A stretch of 64,000 nt of DNA from NCBI RefSeq assembly GCF_000143535.2, contig NC_037310.1, positions 1,240,001 through 1,304,000 of the forward strand, given 5' to 3'. The position numbers were made by a program, and so were the translations under genes. Below are positions 24,947 to 37,795 of the stretch, piece after piece (within the stretch, counting starts at the first letter, position 1; each line of letters opens with the position of its first letter). The notes below the pieces were generated by a model that worked only from the letters and a program-made list of their open reading frames with translations, ran no database searches and had not been told where the DNA came from. The stretch is from Botrytis cinerea B05.10 (taxonomy: Eukaryota; Ascomycota; Leotiomycetes; Helotiales; Sclerotiniaceae).

Positions 24947-25478
24947 GTACTATAAAAATATTGAATATTTTCTGGGGTTGATAAAGCGGCCACTTCGTCA
25001 ATCGCGGATTCTGCCACCACAGGGAGAGCTAGTCAAATCAACCCCTTTTATCGACGAAAGGAAGGGGCTACGTTCCCCCATTATTCGTTTTCGAAATCCC
25101 ATAATTTAATATCACTACCTACTCCGATGGTACTAGAAATTTTGTACTATAGATTACATTACCTACCTATTCAGAACCTTAGGTTCACAATCGTCTTACA
25201 GAGTGTCAAAACACGTGACTGTTAAAACATGATCATATGACGTTTTTCCCCACTTATGCGTAAGTGTGTGGTAACACGTATATATATTAGCAACCCCCCT
25301 TTATACGAAGGGGTTAGACAGAACAATACCACCTTTTTACTCTATATGCTTTTTGTGCATACGCCCCGTTACGAAGTCTGTCCAACACATAGTCTTCGAC
25401 TGAGAAATTACGTTGAATGGAATAATAATAACTATCTTGAAAGCTGATCGCTCACTTTCTTATGCTAACTCCGTTTTT
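24947..25478. other. Intergenic with an inverted LINE-tail fragment
   Basis: Near 25011-25024 the sequence TGCCACCACAGG is the reverse complement of the CCTGTGGTGGCA in the LINE 3' end at 23962-23973, with related CGACGAAA motifs nearby. The rest is unremarkable and is the 3' flank of the next minus-strand gene. Confidence 0.4.
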
Positions 25479-28400
25479 TTAAGACGGGATAATCAATCTC
25501 GTCTTTCTGTCTTTATCATATTGCCACTTGAACATCACACCCTCCACAACAGCCAGACCTACAGTCCCAATCTCTAGCACTACCATTCCCACCGCCGTGA
25601 CTTCCACCTCATCCTTTTTAAACATAAAGGCTGTGAAATACCCAATGGCGGCTATCGTATTCAAACCGCTAGACACGCTCGTCATCGATGTTACCTCACC
25701 ATCATAGTCTTTCCAGCTAGACCCATCGTCGATTTCAGATATACAAGCCGCTTGTTCAAGCCCAAAGTTCACAAGTGAAGATACAAGATCGAAGACGAGT
25801 AGCGCCTTCTCGGCGCTTTCGCCGGCTTCGAGGAACAGGGCAAGAAGATGTGTAGAACCACGTATGAGGGAGATATAGGATACCTTGAATGTGTTAGTTA
25901 TTTGATTGCTAAAAATGACATTGGAGAACATACCCATTGTCTGAATCTCAATCCTGGAAGATCAGGATCCGTGGGTAGGGCATTCATCACGCCTATCATA
26001 TCAATAACAATGGCGAATACCTCGAAAAAGCCACTTGGTCCTTGGAACTTCTTTAGAGCTCCTCCAATTCCTTCACTTATACTTGCGTAAATCAATTTAA
26101 TAGCATCGATGATGGTTTTGACCATTACGCCTGAGACGGTGATACCGGCTGTTAGAGTGTTGAAGTCAAGCTGTATGTCCGGCGATATCTTAGGCTCGTC
26201 ACCTAGAACGATTTGCCCGAGCATTGTGCCGTTGAGACCTGGCAATGTAGGAGGCTTGTGCCCTGTGATAATCTTCATGAATATAGTGGTTGGAATGGCA
26301 AGAACGAGAGATACGGCATCGAAGATTGTGAGATCGTGCTGAGCGATCAATTTATACAGAGAAGAGAAGACCGGGATGTTGATGGAGGCATTTCCATATT
26401 GTGAGATCTTCTCGAGAAGCATCTTGACTAGTTTCAGGAGTGCGGTGACGACGCCACGAATCGTTTCAATGCCAACTTTTATGACGTCTTTACAGATTGT
26501 CATGAGTTGTCCAGCGGTCATAGACTGTTTCTGAACAAAGACGGTGCGAATGTCTTCTCCTACTTGTATTAATGAGTCCTTTATCCCATCGAAAGCAGGC
26601 TGAAAGACAGTCGACCATGTTTCTTTAGCATCGGAATCCGGGGTTTCTATCTTGTGTTACAATTGCACTGCAGAAATATTTGGAGATTTGAAGGAATATT
26701 TACCACTACTCTTAACTTCAGTAGAAGTTCCTGCACCTCCGTGCTTCATTCTTTCCGATGCCCAGTTGTAAGAAGTACTTTCCTGTGTACTTCTGATCTG
26801 CGACCCATGTTGCAAGTTATCTCCGGAGCCTGCATTCATATCTTTCGAGGGATCATAAGCTGCACCAAGGCTATCCACATCTGCCAGTAAAGAGACAAAG
26901 AAAGCGTCAACTTTGCCTTCTACCCACCCTACTTTATCGCCTGCGAGATCGACACCAGCAGTGATAATTGAACTGATAGTATCTTTGGTCTCGAGTATAT
27001 CACCCCAGGAGAAAATGAACCCAATCCATTCGACCACTTTGTCCCATGCTATTTTGATCTTATCGAAGACCTGCATGTGGTTAAGTTTTGTAAGCAACGG
27101 TTCATGGTGGATAGATGCTTACCCAAGTAGCTGCCTCGCATACTTTCTCTACGCAATCTAGGACGAATGTCTTGATATCGTTGCCGATTTTGCAGATGAA
27201 ATGCCACACATCACCTAGATTAAGAGTCAGATCAAGTGTTTGGATATCTGAAGGATTTCCAAGACTTGAAAGAAAATTAAATATTCAATCTTACCAACTT
27301 TTTCCACTACCCAATCCCAGACATCCTCTGCCTTATGTTTTATCCAATTCAGGCCGTCCATGAATAGGTCTCCGAGACCGAGTGTATCAGCGCTTTGTGT
27401 CTGAACGATTGGGGTACTGATGGCACGAGCTGATCCATCTGCTGGGAGATCCGCATACGCTGTCTTTAAAGTTTGCAAGCTCGTTATTGCCTGACTTAGA
27501 GTTGCATCATCTGGAGCATCACTACCGAAAAGGGGCTCATTTTTCTGTGTTTTGACGTTTCTCAAATCGGCTGCTGAATTTAATTGAGTGAGATTCTCCG
27601 ATAACTTCTGGATAGCTTTATTGCCGGGATCAAATACTGCTGGAGTTAATGGAACCAAGACGCCATTCTGATCCTTCAGGCTCGTGATATTGAGCGCCTG
27701 ACTCCCAAGAGAGTTCGTTGGGATGATGAAGTTAAGAGTTCCGGCATCGTCTGAATCGTACCAAGCACCCGACTGGGGGATAATGGTATTTTTGCCATTA
27801 TACGTGACGCTCACAGAAGACGAACTCTGGATGAAGGCGCTGGCAGCGCGAAGTGGAGAGTTATCAGCGGCTTTAATATGGAAAGTCACAGTATGACTTT
27901 GGACAGCGATATTACCCACGTTGGATGGAGAATATATTGGAGTTGGCCTCCATAGGCCACTGTCACTTGCCTGTTCCAAGAGCGTCAGATTGCCGTAGTT
28001 GTCATTAGATACTAGCATCTGCCACGATAAATGACCATTTGCACTGTCTGGTTGGGAGATGCAGGGTGCAAACGAAGACGATTGACCAGCTGGCATCAAT
28101 AAAGTGGAGATACCAGAACTCAACTGATCGATGGTTGTTCGGAGATAACCAAGTTCTTCAGAAGAGTTATGAAACCAGATGGAGACATGATTTCCATCTT
28201 GTTTCACCACCAAGCTCGTTATGTTGCGAAACATAGAGGTGGACTGGATTAGTGTTCCAGGAGAATTCTTCTGGGTCGACTCTAGTGCATTGAGATATCG
28301 TAAACCATCGGGCGCAGCAATCAGCAAACCGGATTGTCCTCTTCCGTTGAAGACTGAAGCAATACAGCAAGCATCTGAAGGACATGCCACAGATGTCACA

Positions 28401-29365
28401 CTGGTGAGCCGAGATCCTTTGGGCACAAAGAGTCAGCTTGCATATTTGCTAAGCGATGGAATTTATTCCGAAACGACACTACATAAATTAGCAGCCTCAC
28501 TTACCATCATTTGTATCCGGATTCAGCCTCATAAGTCGGACGTACAACTTCGTCGGACCTCCTTCTTGACTCTTGTAAAGCACATACATTCCCCGTCCCA
28601 AAATCCCGCTAGCTGTTGACACATCTAAAATCGTGGAGGCATTTTCAGGGGTTGTCATATCTTGCATCGCATTCCACTGATAGTTTTGTGGATCGAAGAT
28701 GATGCGTGTGATATCTGTTCCCGAGGATGCCAATTGATCGAGGGCGTTGTGAATGACAAATGTGTCAGGGAAAGGAAGAGTCGAAATAGCTGCAACCGGA
28801 CTCTAAAGGATAGGTTATTAAGGATTTCATTTGTTCCAGTTGATCTGCATATGTTCAAAAAGACTAATCAGCAGAGTGGAGGGGCGAATAATCAAGACGT
28901 ACCATGAAAATTTCCACAGCTGTTCCAATGCTAGATTGTGAACTAGGAATTATGGGTAGCTTAACATCACTTTTCAATAGATCCGGCCTGAATGGCAGAG
29001 GAACGATCAAGCTTGAACTTGTAGCCGACTGTTGATATGCAACACAGAGATAAAGGGTCAAGTCGTTGGCTTGTTGAACTTCAAAAGTTTGGACTATCGC
29101 CGCTGCAGGAAGAGAAATGCATGGCCCGAGATCAAAGACAACAGGTGCATTGTTATTTCCAATTCGAACTATCATGTCAGCGATGAACTTGCAACGATGG
29201 GTGATATATACTGATTTGAAGTTTGGGGATTGTTTCTTGGTTGAGACAAAAGACGAGCGGTCGTCTGTTTTCATCGAGGACCGTGTCGAAATGACTTCCT
29301 GCTGGGACTGGAACTGCCGCAATGAAGTTGGTCATCAACTCGGAATCTGTTGCTATGGAAGCCAT
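25479..29365 (-). CDS. Large uncharacterised protein, 1,138 aa, member A of a head-to-head pair
   Basis: Unknown function. Model: complement(join(25479-25883, 25934-26646, 26704-27070, 27123-27214, 27295-28416, 28505-28802, 28903-29168, 29212-29365)). Seven introns of 43-100 bp preserve frame at every junction, which strongly supports one gene. There is no signal peptide. Residues about 1-480 alternate short hydrophobic strands with polar turns (e.g. SGLLIAAPDGLRYLNA), suggesting a beta-rich, possibly propeller-like domain. After residue about 600 the sequence changes to Trp-rich amphipathic helices (DVWDWVVEKV, WDKVVEWIGFIFSW), then a Ser/Gly-rich linker. A helical C-terminal third follows, with apolar segments (FDAVSLVLAIPTTIF; GMVVLEIGTVGLAVVEG) that could touch membranes. 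It is divergent from the next gene and bordered by a solo LTR on its 3' side. The start ATG at 29365 is the one that matches the splice frame. Confidence 0.85.
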
Positions 29366-31176
29366 CCTGAAATTTCTTGTCAGGGTATAACTGAAAGTGA
29401 AATATAGTGTTCTACATCTGATCAAAGGAAGGGTGAAGAGAGATTGTGTAGCTTTAAGAGAGAGCATTCAAGTGGAGCATCTTAGAATTGACTGAGGAGA
29501 ACACAACTAATATTCTCCCTGTACTACAACACCATGCTTTCAACCGGTGGATAAAGGGCACGAGTCATAGAATGAAGTTGGTGGTCTCATACAGCAGAAG
29601 TCTGTGAAATGTACATGTTCCGATTATCCCACAAATTTGACCACTCACCGATCACAGATATTGAAAAAGGGTACTAGAACGGGAAATCCTTTCCTACTAC
29701 AGTTTCTCCTCTATGATACTCATGAGCTGAAATTGCAGAAGGGGAATGCACTTTCTGATTCTCCTCGTCTTGTTTCGATCTGGTATTTGTGGTTCGACTA
29801 ATTGAACCATTATGTTTGATACCACGGTACTGTTGCTAGGCTAGGGATATTTGACCACCAACGTACCCGTCGGTACGGAATGTTGCACGAGTACAACCTC
29901 GTATTTCGTGCGTGTTTGTTTGCTTGCATGTTCGGTGCGTTTGCATCATCTTCCTGATTAGGAAGTTCGGTTACGGGCTGATCTGCTTTATCCTTTTTAT
30001 GTAGAATAGCTTATTACGAAGCTGGCACTCGAATGACGAAATCAATCAATCAATCCCTGCACTTCATTCTAAGTTCAACAAGTTAATTTACGGAAGAACC
30101 GGTCCGTATCGGGGGCGGAAAATATCTGTAACTCAATCTGAACAGTGATGCAGATCTGCATTGGATACAGCAGATGCTTTAAATGGTGGTCACAGAGTCG
30201 AAACTGACGCTGCCAGAAGACACGTGGTGAAACTTTGAGCCCTGATGTGTTGAGCCATGAGCAACTACACCTCACCTGTGTGATATGCCACGTTGTGTTA
30301 GAAGAAAAATACGATTCAGATCGAAGGGAATGACCAATCTGGAAAACACTCATCAGCTTACATAAGTACTGTTACTACTACATCTTCTACCCCGCCTTCA
30401 ACTACACCATACCGTATTCATTTGAACAATTGGCACAACGCTAGCAAGGATTGAGAATTTAAGCTTATTCTAGATTGAGGTTGTGGTAAGCACAAGAGGA
30501 GATTGATAGATTATTCATCAAATAGTCTAGCGTGTGCATTGACCCTCGAGGCTTTCGGTCACATGATTCTTTCTAGCTCCGCTATAAGAGTCTAGTCGGC
30601 CGTTTTCTAAATTCGATAAAGTTGTATACTTTTGAAGTCCTTTTCGATCTTATTTCTAATACTAATTTATCTATAATAGAGTTATTATTATGGTATATAT
30701 AAACGCTTTTCTTGTGTAATCTCTATCATCTTCTACTCTTTTATAATATCTTCAATTTACACTACCGCATCTTTTACCCTGTTTTCAGTTATGCATATCT
30801 TCAGCATATCAGAGGACTATCTTGAGTCATGCAAAGTAGCCCGGCATAGATGCCCAAACTAATTTTGAGAGGCATGATCTATTGATACTACTTGATGCAC
30901 TTTAGGTAGCCATACAGCAGCTGAAATACGGGTATTTCGGCAGTCTGAAGCAAATAACATCACCTGGCACTCCCACTGCATAGTTCTTGCGTTGTCCTGT
31001 TGTAGCACTTGGGCGAAGATCAATCAACGTTCTGGCAATCGCGATGATTAATGGAGAACAGGAGACGCCGTGTGTTCGTATATATTGATCCATCTACCTA
31101 CGTTGGATGCGAAAAAGCCAGCCTTCTTCTTCGCCTGGCAGCTTTCAACAAACTTTCAGACCATTCATCTACAATT
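29366..31176. promoter_or_regulatory. Shared upstream region of the divergent gene pair
   Basis: This 1.8 kb between the two start codons holds no convincing gene. It should contain both promoters. Composition is mixed, with an AT-rich section at 30590-30780. No specific binding site could be established. Confidence 0.45.
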
Positions 31177-33822
31177 ATGTCGGAACGTGTCACTAGCCTT
31201 TCGGTGAGCAGAATTATAGCAGGAATCAATCATAGACGGGAACTCATCATGAATTCATTAGCTCGGAGTTTACGATCAAGTAATTGCACTGTAAGCTTGG
31301 CCTTTTTCACTTTGACTTTTTTCAACTAATGAGAAACTCTTCCAGAACTCAATACATGATTAACTCCAGCTTTGATGCAGCCTATACACTCGCAACCTCA
31401 GGTGATGACTCGCCTCAAAATCCACTCGATCTCACAGATCGAACTGGTGCTGGCCTTGGAAACGTCACGTAAGAAGTCCCAATGCATACAATTTAAGTTG
31501 ATTGTCTAAATTCTTCGCAGGCTTGGAAGCCCCCGCTGCATAATCTCCACGGATGTGGCCAACCATGGTACGGTAATTTACCGAATGCATCTCACCGGAG
31601 GAACAGTTTGCTTATTCGAAAGCATGGATAAAACGGATAAAAGGCAGATTGTAATTTATATCGTTGTTTTCGATATTGAATGAGAAGTGGTCGTTAACAT
31701 GTTCATAGTTCTATCATATGGACGACTGGATTTTCGCTTTTGCTGTGAATTTAGGTTAGCTAAATACAGATATCAAATCGAGCTCAAGGGTTCAAGTGTT
31801 TGCTAACAGAATTCGCAGGCTTTCAAGATGTTGATGAAACATCTTCGAAGTTCCAAGAAATTAGAACACAAATGGGTATGCCCGGGGATTATACTATCCA
31901 AACACTCCTCGTCGATATGAGTAGTAAGTAATGAATTTTCTGGAAAGAAAACAGAAATTGTCTCTTATTCTTATGCTAATTCTTTCTCATTACAGCCGCC
32001 CAATTTGGTAGCCCTCAAATGAGCATGTGCACTTTTGGGAATTGGTCAGCAGATGATTATATCATAGATGCAAACGGCGACAGACAAACACCACCCAATG
32101 CCGTTCCTGGACAACCAAGAGATCCATCTTCCATGTGGTCTACCAGTATACGTGATCAATTTCAGATGCAATTGTCTAACCCACAGCTTCATAAGAAGCT
32201 CATGGATGCAGGCCTACAAGACCTTGGCTATAGCGCTACAGCAAAAAATATTGACACTGGTATATTGTCTTCTGAAATCCAATAGAATCTATTTTCGCTG
32301 ACTTGAAGTATAGCTGGCCACGAGCCGACTTTTCTTCCAACAAATTTAAGGTTTCAGACGATTCCCTGGTTTGACCCAGCGAACAGGTCGACTTATGTCC
32401 CAACTTCCGGGCTTACCGGCAAATCAGTTCTGAATTATCTCCTTTATTTAGAGACAACAGGCGATAACCCATTTCCACAAGGCGGCACTGAAGATACATT
32501 CCTTAAAGACGGCGAAGGAAACTGGACCGATGGAACTGATCCAGCTACTGACTCTCCTTCCAAATTTGGCACTATGGTTATCTCAAATAAAAATTTCATG
32601 GACAAGTTCTTCCTTCCGAAGATGAGAAAGTTGAATCGTTCGGCAGCTGTGAAGTTTGGTATGTACTCAATTTCTCAAAATCAGCCACCACGTCGGTTCA
32701 GCTGCTATTTCGAGATATATTCTTGTCGCGTCTTTCGATAGCTTTCAGGCAAAGAAGTGATGATAATTTCAACTGACTATTATCTAGACACTCTAACTAT
32801 TTGGGTTCATCAAACCTTCGGGCCATTTGCTTATGAGACCAAAATAACTTTCAGAATCAGTGTGGGTGATGGCGTCACCGCTTACGATGTCGTCGATTCA
32901 GACGATAACACTTATGCATTCGCGTCACCGAAAGCTATATCTGATGGAGCAACATGGGGAGCGACAGAATGGGCAGCGTTACCCGCCTTGCCATCAGGTG
33001 CCGTCCAATGGACTTTTACCAAAGATTTTGATGAAGTCCACGACCATGATACTAGCGGTATATCCGGCTCAGATACAATCGGAGATGTTTGGGGCCGTAG
33101 TTCAATTTGTTCGCGATTGTGGTTCGTCCCAGGTACAAACAAATTAACACTAGAATTACAAAACAGTGTCTACGTGGAATGGAAGGTCAACCCCAACCGG
33201 CTTGACCCAAATCGTTACTGGTAGTAAGTTTTCCACCGCTCAAACATATATTTGAATTACATTCCGTGCTAATGAAAACGAATAGCTCCGACAGCGTTAC
33301 AACTTGGAAGGCAGAATTTACCTTGCAAGAAGTTAGCGATGGTGGTTTGCATATAAATATTTCACACATCCCGCCGGTGACAACCTGGCACAGCGACGAC
33401 ATCGATAATATGAAAACATACTTCACGGAGAGATTCAAGGACGCGGCGGCGAACTTTGACAACTTGCTCACCGGACTAGACAACGCTCTAAAAGGCCAAG
33501 AGAAGTTTTATTTTCCGGTATGACCTGCAGTTACCTAGATACCAAAAGATATATGAATTTGATTGATACTGATAAAAAATAGTCAAGAGGAACTTTCTTC
33601 ATCAAAAATCCCATCTTTGACCACAATGCGAATATCCTTTGCGAGCTTGAGTATAACGGGTACGTACGAAGAATATCATTCCTTCGAGGAGGAGACTAAC
33701 GAGGTTTCAGGGATGCTACTTCGACTACACCCAATCCAAGTGCTATAACAAGACCAGAGACTATCACGGGCGATTTCAATTCTGTCTTGCCGATTCATAA
33801 TGACAGCGGTAAGGCAGTTTGA
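31177..33822 (+). CDS. Large uncharacterised protein, about 640 aa or more, member B of a head-to-head pair
   Basis: Unknown function. Exons with consistent phases: up to 31468, 31521-31650, 31709-31754, 31819-31923, 31996-32259, 32314-32658, 32749-33223, 33286-33517, 33583-33659, 33711-33822. Nine introns join in frame. Features: an N-terminal NSSFDAAYTLATSG segment, a DDWIFAFAVNLGF junction built across the 46 bp exon, several Asp/Gly/Pro-rich turns and many aromatic beta-like strands. There is no signal peptide or transmembrane helix. The N-terminus is uncertain. An open exon 31177-31290 with a good GTAAGC donor ends in phase 0 while the next exon needs phase 2. The conservative start is the ATG at 31329 (641 aa). 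Either exon 1 carries a frameshift or it is not used. The dense intron pattern resembles that of its divergent partner. Confidence 0.78.
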
Positions 33823-34915
33823 AGAAAGTAGGGTTTTGAATTCATTTTCTCTTTGATTTTGACACATACGGAATTGGTTTTCTGTAACGCAATGTCTTAA
33901 ATGTGTGGCTTGTAGCTTAAATTTCCATCAAGATTGGGAAAAAATAATGGTACAAAACACTTCATATGCCTTAATGAATTATATTCTAGCATTACACTAA
34001 ATTATGCCCTACTTCATCCGTATTATTCCTTACCACTTCTTCTCACTACCCCTCACCTCGAGACGAGGTCCAGTCTGCCTACAAGCAAGTCATGATTTAC
34101 CCGCGCCCCCGGCAAGGCCAATTAGGGACATCTAGCAAAATTGATATCGCCTCCATTCTGTTGCTCCCAGGTTCCACGTTATCACTTAATAAGATGTGGT
34201 AGTACAGATGAGCACCTCCTAGAATTAATAAAAGAGCTGAAGATAATAAGTGTGTGTAAGTTAATGATTGTCGATCGCAGCGTTTAGATGCCGTGTTTCC
34301 ATATGGCTTAACAACAGAAGTAGCTGAAAACTTAACGTGGCATGTACAGATGTGGGTGTTTCAGGCTCCAGACGAATCAGAATTCCATTATAAAACTTGT
34401 ATTTTCAGAGTTCATGCTCAGCATGAGGTTGGGTTGGATTCAGATTAAGATAATGATAGTGCTCTATAACACTACAGCTTAATTGCGCCAGTGGTTCTTC
34501 TCGGTAACCATCGGGCTCCAGTGCTATATTGTATATATACCATTATGTCCGTCACGCCGCACACAATGACCGTCACATTTACTAGATTTCAGCCCAGGAC
34601 TAAAATCAATAGTGGAGTTGCAGGGACATGTTAGGAAGGATCGCCAGGAAAAGCTCACAGGGGCTAGAGCGAAACTCGCAGATCTGTTAGATATTTCAGA
34701 GGATTAGATTGATCTCTTCTTTTGCTTACACCTCTTTAACTAGGCTAATACGTTTCTTGTATCCCTAGCGAGGTTCTTAAGAGACGGAAATAACAATGAT
34801 ACTGCGGGAATGGGTTGAGTGAGTTTTAGAAGAACATCGGCACGGCCGAGTTTTCCCAACTTTGGATGGTTTGATTGGCTATTTAAGATTCTATCTTGTA
34901 GTCACAGTACACTCC
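33823..34915. other. Intergenic, no supported gene
   Basis: This is the 3' flank of both neighbouring genes. No open frame of note, tandem repeat or inverted repeat was seen. Confidence 0.5.
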
Positions 34916-36677
34916 CTACCACTTTGTAGTCCAACCCCACCCCTTCACTTTGATCCTGACCCATATAAAACACAGCAGAGCGGCTACATAGCTAAGTCCG
35001 GTGAAAAGAGCGACGCCCCAATACCTTTCTTTCCCTGTAGCCTCTACCACTTCAAGAAGGCCCCCGGCAATAGGGATGCTTCCTAACACACCAAAAGCTA
35101 CTACCGTAAAGCAGCTTGCGTAGTATCGCCCATATTCTTGAGTTTCGCAAAGCTGACCTAAACAGATTGGTGTCAGGCTGACATTTGAACCACTGACAAA
35201 TCCAAATAGTAGTACAAAGACCACTAAAAGTGCGTCATTACTCAGGTTGAGCAAGTACACATCTGATAACCAAAAACATAGAACTGATATTGTGCAGAGG
35301 AACAATGAGACAATCATAGTATTGTATCGCCCGAATCGATCGGCGAGGTCGCCCGCTACGCACCGGCCAACGCATGAAGCAGCATTAAGAATCGCAAGAA
35401 GTTGATATGCAAACGCCGCTGGCCCAGTCAAGGCCTCCTCTTGAGACAGATGTTGTCGATCGATGTAATAGCTCGGCGTGTATGTGATGGGTATAAAATA
35501 TGCCAGATCTGTCAAGCTATAGATCAAAATCTCGGAGTTAGCATGCATAATATACATGCTTTCAGGATTAATAAAATATTCCAGAATTTGTAGGCACATT
35601 GTGTCACAATTTCTGGAACAATCACGGAAATGGGATATTTGCGCTGAAAAGTTGACACTTACAGGACTCCAGCGGTGGTAACAGCCATTGCTCCTGTTCC
35701 GTCCATGAAGATCTGTGGGTCCGGTAATGTATCTCGCCAAGTACTTGCTGCTCCTTTGCGGGGTGGAACTCTGCTTCGACAAAATTTCACGTTAATGGCG
35801 CAAAGCACGAGCAGCACAAACCCGAGAATACGAATCGACCATCCCCACCCAACTTTAGGAAGTAGTGACTGTATCATAAGGGGAAATAGAACACCGCCAA
35901 AGCCACCTCCTATAAAAGCTATGCCACTAGCGAGGCCGCGGCGCTCCATGAACCAATGAGCGACACAGCCCATCGACGGGGTGAGGAGAAGAGATGAGCC
36001 AACTCCAGTTAATATTGAGAATGACAGAAGGATCTGATAGTATTCTGTATCACAATTAGTGCTGAACAGAGCTCTCGAGAGGATCAGAAGGATCTTAATA
36101 GGAGCACATTTAGCAGCAAGCGAGTGAGCGACCTTGGGAGCAGCCACTGTACTAAAATTTGTTATGCGTGGATTGATCTAGGAAGACTGATCTTACCCGT
36201 ACAGACACTAAACGCCAAAATGCCAATGAGCGTGCAAATAGTTCCTGCAATGAGCAGTCCACGAGGACCCATCGCATCGAAGGTTGGTCCAATTTGCACC
36301 CCACAGATCCAGTTCACGAAGGCATAGATTGAGAATATCCAGCCAAGAGTAGACGAAGATTCTTCTGGCAATATAGATTCCGAGATGACGACCTCGAACA
36401 CTCCGGCTGTATTGTAAATACCTAATGATGCGGTCAAGCCACACCAAGCACCTAGCACCACCAACCAGGCATCACGACCCCCCTCGGGATAACTAACTTC
36501 GGCATCGACGGGCACTTGGTTGACCGCTGTAGGAAGAGAAGGCGAAGGCCTTTCAACATTGGGAGAAGAATTTGTTTCGTCAACGAATGTCCATCTTTCG
36601 TCATCTGGGATTTGCGAACGATTAGTCGGTGACGAACCGTGCTCAGAGCTCGATACCATTGTCTCCCAGTGCTCCAC
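34916..36677 (-). CDS. MFS transporter, monocarboxylate-transporter-like
   Basis: Model: complement(join(34916-35516, 35663-36044, 36197-36677)), 487 aa, introns of 152 and 146 bp in phase. A 70-residue hydrophilic cytosolic N-terminus is followed by about 12 hydrophobic segments. Family-typical blocks of fungal MCT-like (SLC16-type) porters are visible: YPEGGRDAWLVVLGAWCG before helix 1, CTEYYQ formed across intron 1, GVGSSLLLTPSMGCVAHWF, RRGLASGIAFIGGGFGGVLFP, and AGDLADRFGRYN in the central loop. The CTEYYQ junction favours one long first intron over the coding-like frame inside it. It probably sits in the plasma membrane. The substrate (monocarboxylate, riboflavin or a metabolite) cannot be told from sequence. 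It is the first gene after the unknown divergent pair. Confidence 0.92.
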
Positions 36678-37795
36678 TTTGAAAGATTTACAATGTGTCG
36701 AAACTCGAAAGGCAAACGCAGTAAAATAAGATGATATGATTCTTGTCGTATGCCTCTTGTTGACAAACGCATTAGACCGAACGGAGAAGTGTTAGGTCAA
36801 ATCTGCTTTGGGTTGCTGAGGGTAAGATCACCTTTATAAGGAGGAACGTGGACATTTGACGCTGCAGTGTCTTTTGAACCTTTAGCGCATTGTACTCAAA
36901 GTGGCCTATCAATGACAGGCTCTTGATGTAGATTCGAAATGAGCGTACTTAAACTGATCAATCAGCAACAACGGCAAACTCCTTATCCCATATTATCCAA
37001 TTGTACAATAAAATGATGAATTAATTTCGTCATTTCTGTTTGAAAACGAATACCCCTTGAATCAAGCAACTGTTCCATGTTATTACTTTCTGACTCTTTC
37101 TCGTTGTCATTGTGACGGATCGATGCTAGTAGGGTGGAAACATGCTTAGGATACTAAGATGAAGAGTCTAGAAGAGGTTCTGAGCTACGGTATTATGCAG
37201 GATGTAGATTGTACGATAAGACTGAGCGAGAGCAACGCGATATGAAATCGGCCAAACCGGCTATTCCGTCACAGTCGTTGCCAGCATTACATCTATTCAT
37301 ATAACAGAATCATCAAATTTTTACTCCATCATAAACTAGTTAATTGTATCCTCTATGCCTTATTCTTATCATTCCTGCACGTTCTCCGGCTCCTGCTTGG
37401 CAACTGAAATGGATCTTTGTTGAATTAAGGGCTGGGATTGATGTTGTCATTTGGCTGTCCAAAGAAGCAGTTGAGGCCGAATGAGAACAGCCGGAGTTGT
37501 CAGCAGCTATATATGTATTACATAAACAGAACCTCTGGAACCACATTTCCAATAGTATTCCCGGCTTCACATCGGATCCCGTCATGGTCTCAACTTGAAG
37601 TTGAACCAGCGGTCGGACGACCAAACTAAACGTGAGTTTCCAACCTCGATAACTCAGCTGCAGAGTTGATGCAAAGCAATATAATTCCAGTTACTCATTA
37701 TTAGCTAGGGAATGATTATATGCATGGAAAAGAAAAAAAGAGTGTGCGATGGTTGAGAAATAGCAAGTGGAGCTGAACGATTTTGCTCGTCCTAT
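36678..37795. other. Intergenic, no supported gene
   Basis: Presumed promoter of the MFS gene plus the 3' flank of the Ada-like gene. Overlapping short frames on both strands near 37340-37630 carry no recognisable features. Confidence 0.5.

Noticed and set aside
36045..36196. Coding-like frame inside the first MFS intron as an extra exon
   Set aside because: Splicing it out gives the family-typical CTEYYQ junction; keeping it inserts foreign residues into a helix-loop region.
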